Part shown: in pieces, positions 1 to 6,506 of the stretch
Numbering within the stretch: position 1 is the stretch's first letter
How the letters are laid out: each line of letters begins with the position of its first letter
Origin: Burkholderiaceae bacterium
GTDB lineage: Bacteria; Pseudomonadota; Gammaproteobacteria; Burkholderiales; Burkholderiaceae_C
NCBI GenBank assembly: GCA_023260355.1
Contig: JALQVJ010000327.1
Coordinates: 1 to 7,453 of the forward strand
DNA: 7,453 bases
Reading direction: 5' to 3'
Translations under genes and position numbers: made by a program
The notes under the pieces: model-generated
What the model was told of the DNA's origin: nothing
The model's input: only the letters and a program-made list of their open reading frames with translations
Databases searched by the model: none

Positions 1-1
1 T

Positions 2-949
2 GAGGCTCAAAAAAAAAGCCTGCTGATTCCTCAGATTGAGACCCCAGCCTCCCAACGCTTGGACCAGCCCACGCGTGCAGTTGCAGCGGCTGCTAGCCCC
101 GAGGACCTCCACTCGTTGGAGGCAAACCGACCCAAGGCTGATGGAGTGGACGCAGGTGCAGAGTCAACAGTTCAACCGCTCGCGTCGGCCGAATCACTTG
201 GCCCGCACCCGCTAACAGAGGGGCCTCAATCGGCAGATTCCGAGGCCAGTCGATTGCCTGCTGACGCTGCACCGATGCACTCGCCACCGACCGCAGCTGC
301 TACGCAGCCCAACGGCGATGCAAGGCCTGCGACCAGCGTGCCGCCTTGGGAGGAGCTTCCTGCTACCAAAGAACCGTCTGCGCGTGGCACACAGCCGGAC
401 GCGGCCGCGCGTTTGGGTCAAGACCCATCGGCTGAGAGGATTGATTTGACGGTGATCGCGCCATTGGAAGGCTTGGTTCAGCAAGGCTTGCGCGAGACGT
501 CAGAGCGGCTTGACCAGTCAGCGGCGCTCGCCAGCGACCCGCAAATCGAACCCACGGCAGAAGGTGATTTTTGGTTGCAGGTGGTGTCTGAGTTGTTGGA
601 CAAGGGTGCCGTCACTGCTCTGGCTCGCGAACTGGCCTTGCAATCGCAATTGGTCGCTGTGGATGAGGCGTCGCGCCCGCACCACTGGTTGTTGCGTGTG
701 GAGCGGGCTTCACTCAATCAGGCAGGAGCCAAAGATAGACTGCTGGCTGCCCTTGCCGAACAGGGGCGGGCAGTTGCACTCTCTGTCGAAATAGGCCGCG
801 TCGTTGACACACCGGGTATGCGGATTCGCGCGGAGCAGGCCAAGCAACTTCGAATGGCCGAGCAAGCGCTCAAGTCAGACCCCATGCTTGAACCTGTTTT
901 CCAGTCGTTTGGGGGCAAAATCATCGAGGGCACTTTGATGCCTCGTTGA
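2..949 (+). CDS. dnaX: DNA polymerase III subunit tau/gamma, C-terminal part (5' end outside window)
   Basis: This is the 3' portion of dnaX, whose tau product links the clamp loader to the polymerase core and the DnaB helicase at the replication fork. The frame is already open at base 2, so the ATPase domains lie upstream. The visible protein starts with EAQKKS, then about 165 residues of Pro/Ala-rich low-complexity linker with a VPPWEE motif. A folded C-terminal domain follows, from about FWLQVVSELL to the end (roughly 125 residues), resembling the polymerase-binding domain of tau. Identity is supported by ybaB and recR following directly on the same strand, the usual bacterial order. The Gln-Lys-Lys-Ser stretch is coded by an A-run that could make a shorter gamma form. 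The linker seems longer than in E. coli, whose tau-specific part is about 212 residues against about 310 here. Confidence 0.93.
   Translation, partial: EAQKKSLLIPQIETPASQRLDQPTRAVAAAASPEDLHSLEANRPKADGVDAGAESTVQPLASAESLGPHPLTEGPQSADSEASRLPADAAPMHSPPTAAATQPNGDARPATSVPPWEELPATKEPSARGTQPDAAARLGQDPSAERIDLTVIAPLEGLVQQGLRETSERLDQSAALASDPQIEPTAEGDFWLQVVSELLDKGAVTALARELALQSQLVAVDEASRPHHWLLRVERASLNQAGAKDRLLAALAEQGRAVALSVEIGRVVDTPGMRIRAEQAKQLRMAEQALKSDPMLEPVFQSFGGKIIEGTLMPR
9..18 (+). promoter_or_regulatory. dnaX: Candidate dnaX slippery site (nine A's then G)
   Basis: Nine consecutive A's (9-17) followed by G lie in dnaX, read in tau frame as CAA AAA AAA AGC. Positions 10-16 form an A AAA AAA heptamer suitable for tandem -1 slippage. 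The -1 frame then reads K-P-A-D-S-S-D and stops at TGA 37-39. The +1 frame stops at TGA 24-26. Either shift would give a short gamma-like protein. E. coli dnaX uses A AAA AAG for -1 ribosomal frameshifting, and Thermus thermophilus dnaX uses a run of nine A's for transcriptional slippage. A GAGG (2-5) lies just upstream and a small CTGA/TCAG hairpin (23-34) just downstream; both are weak candidates for stimulators. Function here is inferred. Confidence 0.6.
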
Positions 950-997
950 ACCTGGCGATTCCCGACCCCCATGTTTTTATTTCAATTTCAGTGAATC

Positions 998-1002
998 AAG
1001 GA
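998..1002 (+). promoter_or_regulatory. Ribosome binding site of ybaB
   Basis: AAGGA lies 7 bases before the ATG at 1010, a strong Shine-Dalgarno match. It supports this start in the 60-base gap after dnaX. I saw no convincing promoter in the gap, so ybaB is probably transcribed with dnaX. Confidence 0.75.
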
Positions 1003-1009
1003 AACCAAT

Positions 1010-1342
1010 ATGTTTAACAAAGGACAGCTCGCAGGCCTGATGAAGCAAGCTCAGGCGATGCAGGACAATTTGAAAAAGGCACAGGACGAGTTGGCTCAAA
1101 TGGAGGTCATTGGCGAGTCTGGCGCAGGCATGGTGAAGGTCACGATGACATGCAAGCACGTGGTCAAGCGGGTTGAAATCGATCCCTCACTCGTCGGAGA
1201 TGACAAGGACATGTTGGAAGACCTGGTCGCCGCGGCCGTCAATGATGGGGTGCGCAAAGCGGAAGCGACCAGCGAAGCCAAGCTTGGCAAAATCACGGCG
1301 GGTATGCCCGGACTACCTGGCGGCATGAAGCTGCCTTTCTGA
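1010..1342 (+). CDS. ybaB: Nucleoid-associated DNA-binding protein YbaB/EbfC
   Basis: This encodes a 110-residue YbaB/EbfC-family protein, close to the 109 residues of E. coli YbaB. The family forms small dimers that bind DNA and affect nucleoid organisation; it is nearly always encoded beside recR. The sequence starts [18 protein letters not shown], a long amphipathic helix typical of the family. A beta-rich middle ([20 protein letters not shown]) and an acidic helical part ([17 protein letters not shown]) follow, with a Gly/Pro/Met-rich tail ([13 protein letters not shown]). The start has a strong AAGGA site 7 bases upstream. Its stop is separated from the recR ATG by one base, implying translational coupling. 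Nothing looks damaged. Confidence 0.95.
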   Translation: MFNKGQLAGLMKQAQAMQDNLKKAQDELAQMEVIGESGAGMVKVTMTCKHVVKRVEIDPSLVGDDKDMLEDLVAAAVNDGVRKAEATSEAKLGKITAGMPGLPGGMKLPF

Positions 1343-1343
1343 T

Positions 1344-1973
1344 ATGTCTGAAAACCGGGCTTTGCAGGCATTGGTTCAGGCGCTTGGCGTGTTGCCAGGC
1401 GTGGGCACCAAGTCTGCATCGCGAATGGCCCATCATTTATTGGGTCACGACAGAGTGGGCGCCTTGCGGTTGTCCCAAGCATTGGCGCATGCCGCTGAGG
1501 TGGTTCGCCATTGCAAGCAATGCAACACGCTGAGCGAGACCGAGGTATGTGGTCTTTGTGCGGATGTGCGTCGCAATGCGTCTCGTCTGTGTGTGGTTGA
1601 AACCCCTGCAGATCAGGACGCCCTAGAAAAGACCAAAGCCTTTGATGGCTATTACTTCGTGCTGATGGGGCGACTCAGTCCCCTAGACGGGTTGGGCGCG
1701 AAAGACATTGGCTTGAAAAAATTGTTCGACCGCGTCTTTGACGAGCATCCTGCTGGGGAGGAATCCGCGAAGAGTTTGGTGGTCAAGGAGCTGATTTTGG
1801 CGACCAACTTCACTGCCGAAGGTGAAGCCACGGCGCATGTCATCGCTCAGGCGCTCAAGGGCAGTGGCGTCAAAGTCACGCGGCTGGCTAAGGGCGTGCC
1901 TGCAGGCAGCGAACTGGAATATGTCGATTTGAGCTCACTGGCGCACGCGATGGTTGATCGCCGGGAACATTGA
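1344..1973 (+). CDS. recR: Recombination mediator protein RecR
   Basis: RecR works with RecO (and RecF) to load RecA onto SSB-coated single-stranded DNA at gaps. The product is 209 residues, near the usual 200. Residues 17-33 ([17 protein letters not shown]) form the helix-hairpin-helix DNA-binding motif. Cysteines 57, 60, 69 and 72 (CKQC and CGLC) form the C4 zinc finger. A TOPRIM domain follows, starting around LCVVETPAD (82-90) and containing [10 protein letters not shown]. The C-terminal [19 protein letters not shown] block is typical of RecR. The ATG sits one base after the ybaB stop with no strong ribosome binding site of its own, so it is probably coupled to ybaB. The gene appears intact and ends convergent to mltD. 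Confidence 0.96.
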   Translation: MSENRALQALVQALGVLPGVGTKSASRMAHHLLGHDRVGALRLSQALAHAAEVVRHCKQCNTLSETEVCGLCADVRRNASRLCVVETPADQDALEKTKAFDGYYFVLMGRLSPLDGLGAKDIGLKKLFDRVFDEHPAGEESAKSLVVKELILATNFTAEGEATAHVIAQALKGSGVKVTRLAKGVPAGSELEYVDLSSLAHAMVDRREH

Positions 1974-2010
1974 GCTTGGCGCCGCTTTGAGAGCCGCAAC
2001 GCCAAGGCTC
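1972..2010. terminator. Inverted repeat between convergent recR and mltD (candidate bidirectional terminator)
   Basis: The left arm GAGCTTGGCG (1972-1981) pairs with the right arm CGCCAAGGCTC (2000-2010), giving a 10-bp stem with one bulged G and an 18-base loop. The left arm overlaps the recR TGA (1971-1973) and the right arm overlaps the mltD TGA (2009-2011 on the minus strand). It occupies the whole convergent gap and could act in both directions. Neither side carries a run of T's, so it is not a canonical intrinsic terminator. It may instead stabilise mRNA ends. No folding energy was computed. Confidence 0.45.
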
Positions 2011-3646
2011 ACGGCAATTTCAGTTGTTGGCCCACACGGATCACGCTTTTTGTTGTCAACCCGTTGACAGCCAACAGGGCCCTGAGTGACACCCCTTGGC
2101 GCCGAGCGATGGAGCTGAGGGTGTCTCCACGCTGCACTCGGATCGTTTGAGCGCCATTGGCAACGGTTGCCGCATCGTTGTTTTTGACCCGCAAGTAGGC
2201 GAACAAGCGATCGCCTTTTTTCAAGCGTGTGCCCGGCGTGACTCGGTTCAGCTTGGCCAAGGAACGTGAATTGATGCGGTAGCGCTTGGCGACTTGCGCA
2301 ACGGTCTCTCCCGGCCTGAATCGCAGCGCTGTTTTTTTATACGAGACCGCGTTGCGCAGGGACAGTTGCCCGGTATCGGCCAGCTTAGCGGATGCGTCTC
2401 GATCTAACTTTTCATTGCGCTTGACGAGCAAAACCGATCCCGCGGTGACCAAGCGGCGTTTGGGGATGTCGTTGACGGCTCTCAGTTCTGACTCAGCCAT
2501 GTCAACCATCTTTGCCAGAGTGGCCGTGTTGGCTGTCTTGGGCACGCGCCAAGCGGTCCAAGATGCCAGTGAGCCCTGGTATTCGTTGAGTGCATTGACA
2601 AAAAGCGCTGCGTTTTCCCACGGCAGCAAAATGCGAGGCAAGCCTGCAGCCAATATCACTGGCCGCTTCAGAGAGGGGTTGAGCGCGCGAAACTCTGCTT
2701 CGGAAATGTTCGCCAGTTTTGCTGCGAGCGCCACGTCAATGTCGCGTTCGATTTCAACCACGTCAAAGAACGGGTGATTGGGAACTGTGGGTAGAGTGAT
2801 GCCGTACTTGGATGGGTCAAGCACGATGGCTTTGAACGCCATCAACTGAGGTACGTAGCTGCGGGTCTCGCGCGGCATCTTCAAGTCCATGTAGCCCGTT
2901 CCTTTCTTGCGGGCTTGATTGCGACGAATCGCCTTCTTGACGTTGCCTTCCCCCCAGTTGTAGGCCGCAAGCGCCAGGTGCCAGTCACCAAACATGCCGT
3001 GCAACTGCTGGAGGTAGTTCAGAGCTGCTTCGGTGGACTCCAGCACGTCCCGACGCTCATCGCGAAACACGTTTTGTTTTAAATCGAAGTGTCGACCTGT
3101 CGCAGGCATAAATTGCCACATACCGGCGGCTTTGGCACGGCTGTTGGCCTCTGGATTGAATGCGCTTTCGATGAAGGGCAACAGCGCCAATTCCATCGGC
3201 ATCTTGCGCTCATCGAGCGCCTGCACGATGTAGTACAGGTATTTCTGTGAGCGCTCAGTCATGCGCGCGATGTACTCGGGCTTTTTGGCAAAGAACGACT
3301 CAAATTGCGCTGTTCTTCGCGGATCCACATCCCCCATCGCAAAGCCTGCGCGAATGCGATCCCAAAGGTCTTCAGAGGGTTTTGCCGGCGCAACGGTTGT
3401 GCCCCCCAAAGATTCGCTTTGTTTGATGGGTTGCAACACCGTAGACTGCGATGGAGACACTGGCGTTGCTGTTGACTCGGCCTGCAAAGGCCGATCTGGC
3501 GCAGCCTCCGAGTCAGCGGCCCTTGGGCGAGCTACACCGATTGAGTCGGGTGGCAGTTGCAGGAACTCAGGTGTCGCACAGCCCCACAAGGACAGCATGA
3601 GCAGGCAAGCTGAGAGTGCACGAAAGCAACGTCGAGATCGGTGCAT
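2009..3646 (-). CDS. mltD: Membrane-bound lytic murein transglycosylase D, LysM lipoprotein
   Basis: MltD cleaves the MurNAc-GlcNAc bond of peptidoglycan to leave 1,6-anhydro ends during cell-wall remodelling. I chose the ATG at 3646 (545 residues), five bases after the gloB stop. A GTG at 3670 would add eight residues and overlap gloB. The ATG gives a clean lipoprotein signal: basic MHRSRR, hydrophobic stretch, then LWGC with Cys23 as the lipid anchor, although Trp before the Gly is unusual. A Pro/Ser-rich spacer follows. The SLT catalytic domain spans roughly 135-250, with the catalytic Glu160 in IESAF, then GMWQFMPATG and ALAAYNWGEGNV. Two LysM repeats lie near 434-482 and 501-545 (GETVAQVAKRY, GDTLSSIARRQ). 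A degenerate LysM-like segment may lie near 362-410. It is probably co-transcribed with gloB. Confidence 0.94.
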   Translation of the reverse strand: MHRSRRCFRALSACLLMLSLWGCATPEFLQLPPDSIGVARPRAADSEAAPDRPLQAESTATPVSPSQSTVLQPIKQSESLGGTTVAPAKPSEDLWDRIRAGFAMGDVDPRRTAQFESFFAKKPEYIARMTERSQKYLYYIVQALDERKMPMELALLPFIESAFNPEANSRAKAAGMWQFMPATGRHFDLKQNVFRDERRDVLESTEAALNYLQQLHGMFGDWHLALAAYNWGEGNVKKAIRRNQARKKGTGYMDLKMPRETRSYVPQLMAFKAIVLDPSKYGITLPTVPNHPFFDVVEIERDIDVALAAKLANISEAEFRALNPSLKRPVILAAGLPRILLPWENAALFVNALNEYQGSLASWTAWRVPKTANTATLAKMVDMAESELRAVNDIPKRRLVTAGSVLLVKRNEKLDRDASAKLADTGQLSLRNAVSYKKTALRFRPGETVAQVAKRYRINSRSLAKLNRVTPGTRLKKGDRLFAYLRVKNNDAATVANGAQTIRVQRGDTLSSIARRQGVSLRALLAVNGLTTKSVIRVGQQLKLP

Positions 3647-3651
3647 AACCG

Positions 3652-4425
3652 TCAAAATGAATTTTTCCACTCACGCAACTCAGAGAGCACTGCGGCAGCG
3701 TCGGGTAACGGGCGTCCAGCGTGGTGTTGAGCAGATCCGATGACTTCGGGTGCAGAGCAACGCAGAAACGGGTTGATCTTGCATTCGATTTCAATGGTGG
3801 ATGGCAGCGTCGGCTGTCCAGCCGCGCGAAGCGACTCACAGGCTTGCACGTAGGCCTTCAAATCGGCATTGCCAGGCTCCACAGCTGAGGCAAATTTCAG
3901 GTTGGAAAGGGTGTACTCATGGGCGCAGCAAACCAGCGTCTCACTGGGGCAGGCCGCCAGCTTGCTCAATGAGTGGTGCATCTGCTCAGCCGTGCCCTCA
4001 AATAGGCGGCCGCATCCACCAGAAAATAACGTGTCTCCGCAAAAGAGAATGGGCTTCATTTGATCGGGGTGTAAAAAATACGCCACGTGACCTGCGGTGT
4101 GACCGGGTACATCCAACACACGCACGCGCGTCTCAAAGATCTCGATCTCTTCGCCCTCTGTGAGGCCCGTGTAATTGAAGTTCAACGACTCGTTGGCTGG
4201 CCCGTAGATCGCAGCCTTGGGGTACTCTGCGATCAGCCGATTCACACCGCCCGCATGGTCGCCATGGTGGTGAGTGATCAATACCCCTGCGAGATCCAGT
4301 TGGTTTGCTGCCAGTGCCTGCAAAACAGGCTCGGCAGCGCCTGGATCCACGACCCAGGCGCTGCCTTGGGTGTGTAACATCCAAATGTAGTTGTCTTGGA
4401 AGGCGGGTATGGCAATCAAGTTCAT
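3652..4425 (-). CDS. gloB: Hydroxyacylglutathione hydrolase (glyoxalase II)
   Basis: GloB hydrolyses S-D-lactoylglutathione to D-lactate and glutathione, the second step of methylglyoxal detoxification in the cytoplasm. The protein has 257 residues, close to E. coli GloB (251). It is a metallo-beta-lactamase fold enzyme. The THHHGDH motif (51-57) supplies His52, His54, Asp56 and His57. His109 (PGHT), Asp131 (CGDTLF) and His169 (CAHEYT) complete the two-metal site. The C-terminal glyoxalase II domain includes CKINPFLR near residue 222, a region associated with glutathione binding. The ATG at 4425 begins MNLIAIPAFQDNYIW, matching the family N-terminus, so the start is secure even without a clear Shine-Dalgarno. 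It leads an operon with mltD and is divergent from the methyltransferase gene. All key residues are present. Confidence 0.96.
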   Translation of the reverse strand: MNLIAIPAFQDNYIWMLHTQGSAWVVDPGAAEPVLQALAANQLDLAGVLITHHHGDHAGGVNRLIAEYPKAAIYGPANESLNFNYTGLTEGEEIEIFETRVRVLDVPGHTAGHVAYFLHPDQMKPILFCGDTLFSGGCGRLFEGTAEQMHHSLSKLAACPSETLVCCAHEYTLSNLKFASAVEPGNADLKAYVQACESLRAAGQPTLPSTIEIECKINPFLRCSAPEVIGSAQHHAGRPLPDAAAVLSELREWKNSF

Positions 4426-4477
4426 ATTTGAAGGCTAACATGTTGAGAAATCGAGTGTCTCACATGCCGAATTGTTG

Positions 4478-4483
4478 AAAGGA
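4478..4483 (+). promoter_or_regulatory. Ribosome binding site that decides the methyltransferase start
   Basis: AAAGGA ends 9 bases before the in-frame TTG at 4493. The other in-frame start candidate, TTG 4472, lies upstream of this site and has no comparable signal. I therefore prefer 4493, giving a protein that begins (M)DAWWKTPAGQ. Confidence 0.5.
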
Positions 4484-4492
4484 ATTGTAAGT

Positions 4493-5290
4493 TTGGATGC
4501 TTGGTGGAAAACCCCTGCAGGGCAAATGACCATTGAATGGGAACAGTCTCAGCTGGATCGGCTGGTTGCCGACCGCTTTGGGTTCCACGCGATTCAACTG
4601 GGCTCGCCAGCGATCGATGGTTTGCGCAGCAACCGAATGCCCTACCGCTGGCTCGTGGGCGTCGCGTCAGCGGAGTCGAGCGCGGTCACCGGGACCGAAA
4701 GCCACAGGAGCACCCAAGTCTGGGTCGAGGATGATGCCTTGCCATTTGACAGCGATGCCATCGATCTGATGCTGTTGCCGCACACACTGGAATGGAGCAG
4801 CGATCCGCATGCTTGTGTTCGAGAGGCGTACCGCGTGTTGCGGGCTGAGGGTGTGCTCGTTGTCGCGGGCTTCAATCAGTGGAGCTGGTGGGGGTTGAGC
4901 CAATGGATGCGACATCGCTTGGCCAGACTCGGCCTGCAAAAGTGGGGCATTGGGCACATGTTTTTGCCTGCTGAAGGGGAGTTTTTGAATCCTGCCCGTG
5001 TCAAAGATTGGTTGCGTTTGATGGGCATGGAGATCCAAGAGGTCAGGCACGGGATTTATCGCCCAGCTCTGCAGGACCCCAAGTGGATTCAGCGCTGGAT
5101 GCCCATTGAAAAATGGGGGCAGCGTTGGTGGCGAATATTTGGAGCAGGTTTCGTCATTGTTGCTGTCAAAAAAGTCCCCGCACTTCGCGTGATGTCCAAG
5201 CGCGCAAGTCGCCGAACGCGAATGCCAGCCGGTGCGCGAGCCGCGACAACGATGGGGGCATCGAGTGTGGATCGCTCTTACACTCCTTGA
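4493..5290 (+). CDS. YafS-like class I SAM-dependent methyltransferase
   Basis: The gene encodes about 265 residues of a class I methyltransferase fold, substrate unknown. It resembles E. coli YafS in both sequence pattern and position between gloB and rnhA. The shared pattern is a GFHAIQLG segment near 30-37, then DALPFDSDAIDLMLLPHTLEW (about 81-101), corresponding to methyltransferase motifs II to IV. DPHACVREAYRVLRAEGVLVV and AGFN follow. The usual glycine-rich SAM loop (GxGxG) is not evident; GFHAIQLGSPAIDG stands in its place. The protein is rich in Trp (NQWSWWGLSQW, KWGQRWWRIFG) and ends in a basic tail (MSKRASRRTR). TTG 4493 is chosen for its upstream AAAGGA; TTG 4472 would add seven residues. 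It lies 27 bases upstream of rnhA and is probably co-transcribed with it. Confidence 0.82.
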   Translation: MDAWWKTPAGQMTIEWEQSQLDRLVADRFGFHAIQLGSPAIDGLRSNRMPYRWLVGVASAESSAVTGTESHRSTQVWVEDDALPFDSDAIDLMLLPHTLEWSSDPHACVREAYRVLRAEGVLVVAGFNQWSWWGLSQWMRHRLARLGLQKWGIGHMFLPAEGEFLNPARVKDWLRLMGMEIQEVRHGIYRPALQDPKWIQRWMPIEKWGQRWWRIFGAGFVIVAVKKVPALRVMSKRASRRTRMPAGARAATTMGASSVDRSYTP

Positions 5291-5317
5291 TTTTGCATGA
5301 CGCGAAGCCATTGATTT

Positions 5318-5779
5318 ATGAGTGCGATCCAAGTCGAATCCCATGTGACGATTTACACCGATGGTGCGTGCAAGGGGAACCCTGGCCCCGGGGGCTGGGG
5401 CGCCTACATGAAGTCTGCAGCGCACGAGAGGGACCTGTTCGGTGGTGAGCCAAACACCACGAACAATCGAATGGAGTTGATGGCTGTGATTCAAGCTTTG
5501 GAGGCGCTCAAGCGACCCTGTCGAGTCGACTTGTGGCTCGATAGTCAGTACGTGCGCCAAGGGATCACCGAGTGGATTCACGGATGGAAGGCCAAAGGCT
5601 GGCGAACCGCGTCCAAGCAGCCAGTGAAAAACGCCGATCTTTGGCAGAGGCTAGACGCGCTGGTTCACGGTGGACCCCATGAGATCAAGTGGCATTGGGT
5701 CAAGGGCCATGCAGGCGACCCGGGGAACGAGAGAGCCGACGCGCTGGCGAACAAAGGCGTTGAGTCGATTGGGCGCTGA
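5318..5779 (+). CDS. rnhA: Ribonuclease HI
   Basis: RNase HI cuts the RNA strand of RNA-DNA hybrids, removing R-loops and primer RNA. The product is 153 residues, against 155 in E. coli. The acidic active site is complete: Asp15 in [15 protein letters not shown], Glu53 in [10 protein letters not shown], Asp75 in WLDSQYV and Asp141 in ERADALAN. His131 in VKGHAG is the conserved catalytic-loop histidine. The basic handle region is present as [23 protein letters not shown]. The ATG at 5318 follows the methyltransferase stop by 27 bases; its Shine-Dalgarno is weak, which fits coupling with that gene. The gene ends convergent to mobA with 46 bases between stops. In E. coli dnaQ lies next to rnhA; it is absent here. 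Confidence 0.97.
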   Translation: MSAIQVESHVTIYTDGACKGNPGPGGWGAYMKSAAHERDLFGGEPNTTNNRMELMAVIQALEALKRPCRVDLWLDSQYVRQGITEWIHGWKAKGWRTASKQPVKNADLWQRLDALVHGGPHEIKWHWVKGHAGDPGNERADALANKGVESIGR

Positions 5780-5825
5780 TGCAGGTGATGCCACGTTTCG
5801 TGTCAGCGGCGAACCGGCATGCGTG

Positions 5826-6506
5826 TCAATCGACGTGATCCTGTCGAATGGGCTTGCCGTGGTTTGGCAGGTCTGTGGGGTGGTTGACGTTCCAGAGCAC
5901 TTCGTTGGGCTCCAGTAGCAAGATCCGCGTTTGCACGCTGTCGAAAAATGACGTCACCTTGAGTGCATTGGTTCGCAAGCAGGCCTCCAATCTGGGCTTG
6001 GTTTTCTGAGAGATCAGTGCCCATACGGGGTGCAGCCTGAGTGGGCCTTCGCCGTCTCGCGTGCCCACGACCACAGCTTCGGCCTGTGGCTCAGACAGGG
6101 CCAGTTGGAGCATCCTGACCAGCAAGTTGTTTGCAAAGCGAATGCCGTCACATGGCAGCACCCAAAGCCATGCCTTTTGCGTCGCCAATAGCCCGGCGTG
6201 CATGCCTGCCAATGGGCCGCGCCCGCTGTATTCGGGGTGATCCAACAGGGTGTGATCGAAATGCGCGTTGGCTATCGCGATGTTGCTGGGAGAGCAGCTC
6301 ACCCACACAGTGTCAGGTTGTATCGGTTGCTGCAGGCGGACCCAGGCTTCGGTGTGCCGGATCAAGGGCATCCCCTGCCAGTCCAGCCAGGCCTTGTCAG
6401 TTCCCATCCGTCTAGACTGACCGCCCGACAAGATCAATGCATCGACTGCCGGCAGGTCATGCGTTTGTGTGGAGGGTTTAGCCACCGATGTAATGCATCT
6501 CGACAC
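5826..6506 (-). CDS. mobA: Molybdenum cofactor guanylyltransferase MobA
   Basis: MobA attaches GMP from GTP to molybdopterin, forming the guanine dinucleotide cofactor used by DMSO-reductase-family enzymes. The product has up to 226 residues. The nucleotide-binding signature [13 protein letters not shown] is at 26-38, GPLAG at 97-101, the metal-binding Asp120 in LPCDG, and NVNHPTDL near the C-terminus. The usual PCDxPxxP pattern is altered here to PCDGIRF. The start is uncertain. GTG 6506 has AAGG five bases upstream and overlaps the end of moaA by 29 bases. GTG 6485 overlaps moaA by 8 bases and gives 219 residues. The overlap implies translational coupling with moaA, so the break in moaA would affect how mobA is expressed. 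Confidence 0.9.
   Translation of the reverse strand: MSRCITSVAKPSTQTHDLPAVDALILSGGQSRRMGTDKAWLDWQGMPLIRHTEAWVRLQQPIQPDTVWVSCSPSNIAIANAHFDHTLLDHPEYSGRGPLAGMHAGLLATQKAWLWVLPCDGIRFANNLLVRMLQLALSEPQAEAVVVGTRDGEGPLRLHPVWALISQKTKPRLEACLRTNALKVTSFFDSVQTRILLLEPNEVLWNVNHPTDLPNHGKPIRQDHVD

Noticed and set aside
1096..1482. A 128-codon minus-strand frame across ybaB and recR
   Set aside because: Shadow of two well-supported genes; no motif or ribosome binding site.
3261..3743. A 160-codon plus-strand frame over the mltD 5' end and gloB 3' end
   Set aside because: Opposite strand of two confident genes, low-complexity translation without domain features.
4426..4492. Promoters in the divergent gloB/methyltransferase gap
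   Set aside because: Divergent genes imply promoters nearby, but no pair of -35 and -10 boxes with proper spacing was convincing. Weak candidates such as TACAAT on the minus strand (4484-4489) lack a good -35.
4667..5581. A 304-codon open frame on the minus strand
   Set aside because: It lies fully antisense to the methyltransferase gene and rnhA, both of which have clear family motifs, and its translation has no recognisable domain. Long antisense frames are common in GC-rich genes.
5789..5805. Small hairpin TGcCACG-TTT-CGTGtCA between convergent rnhA and mobA as a terminator
   Set aside because: The stem has only four uninterrupted pairs plus two beyond a mismatch and no T-run on either side; too weak to call.
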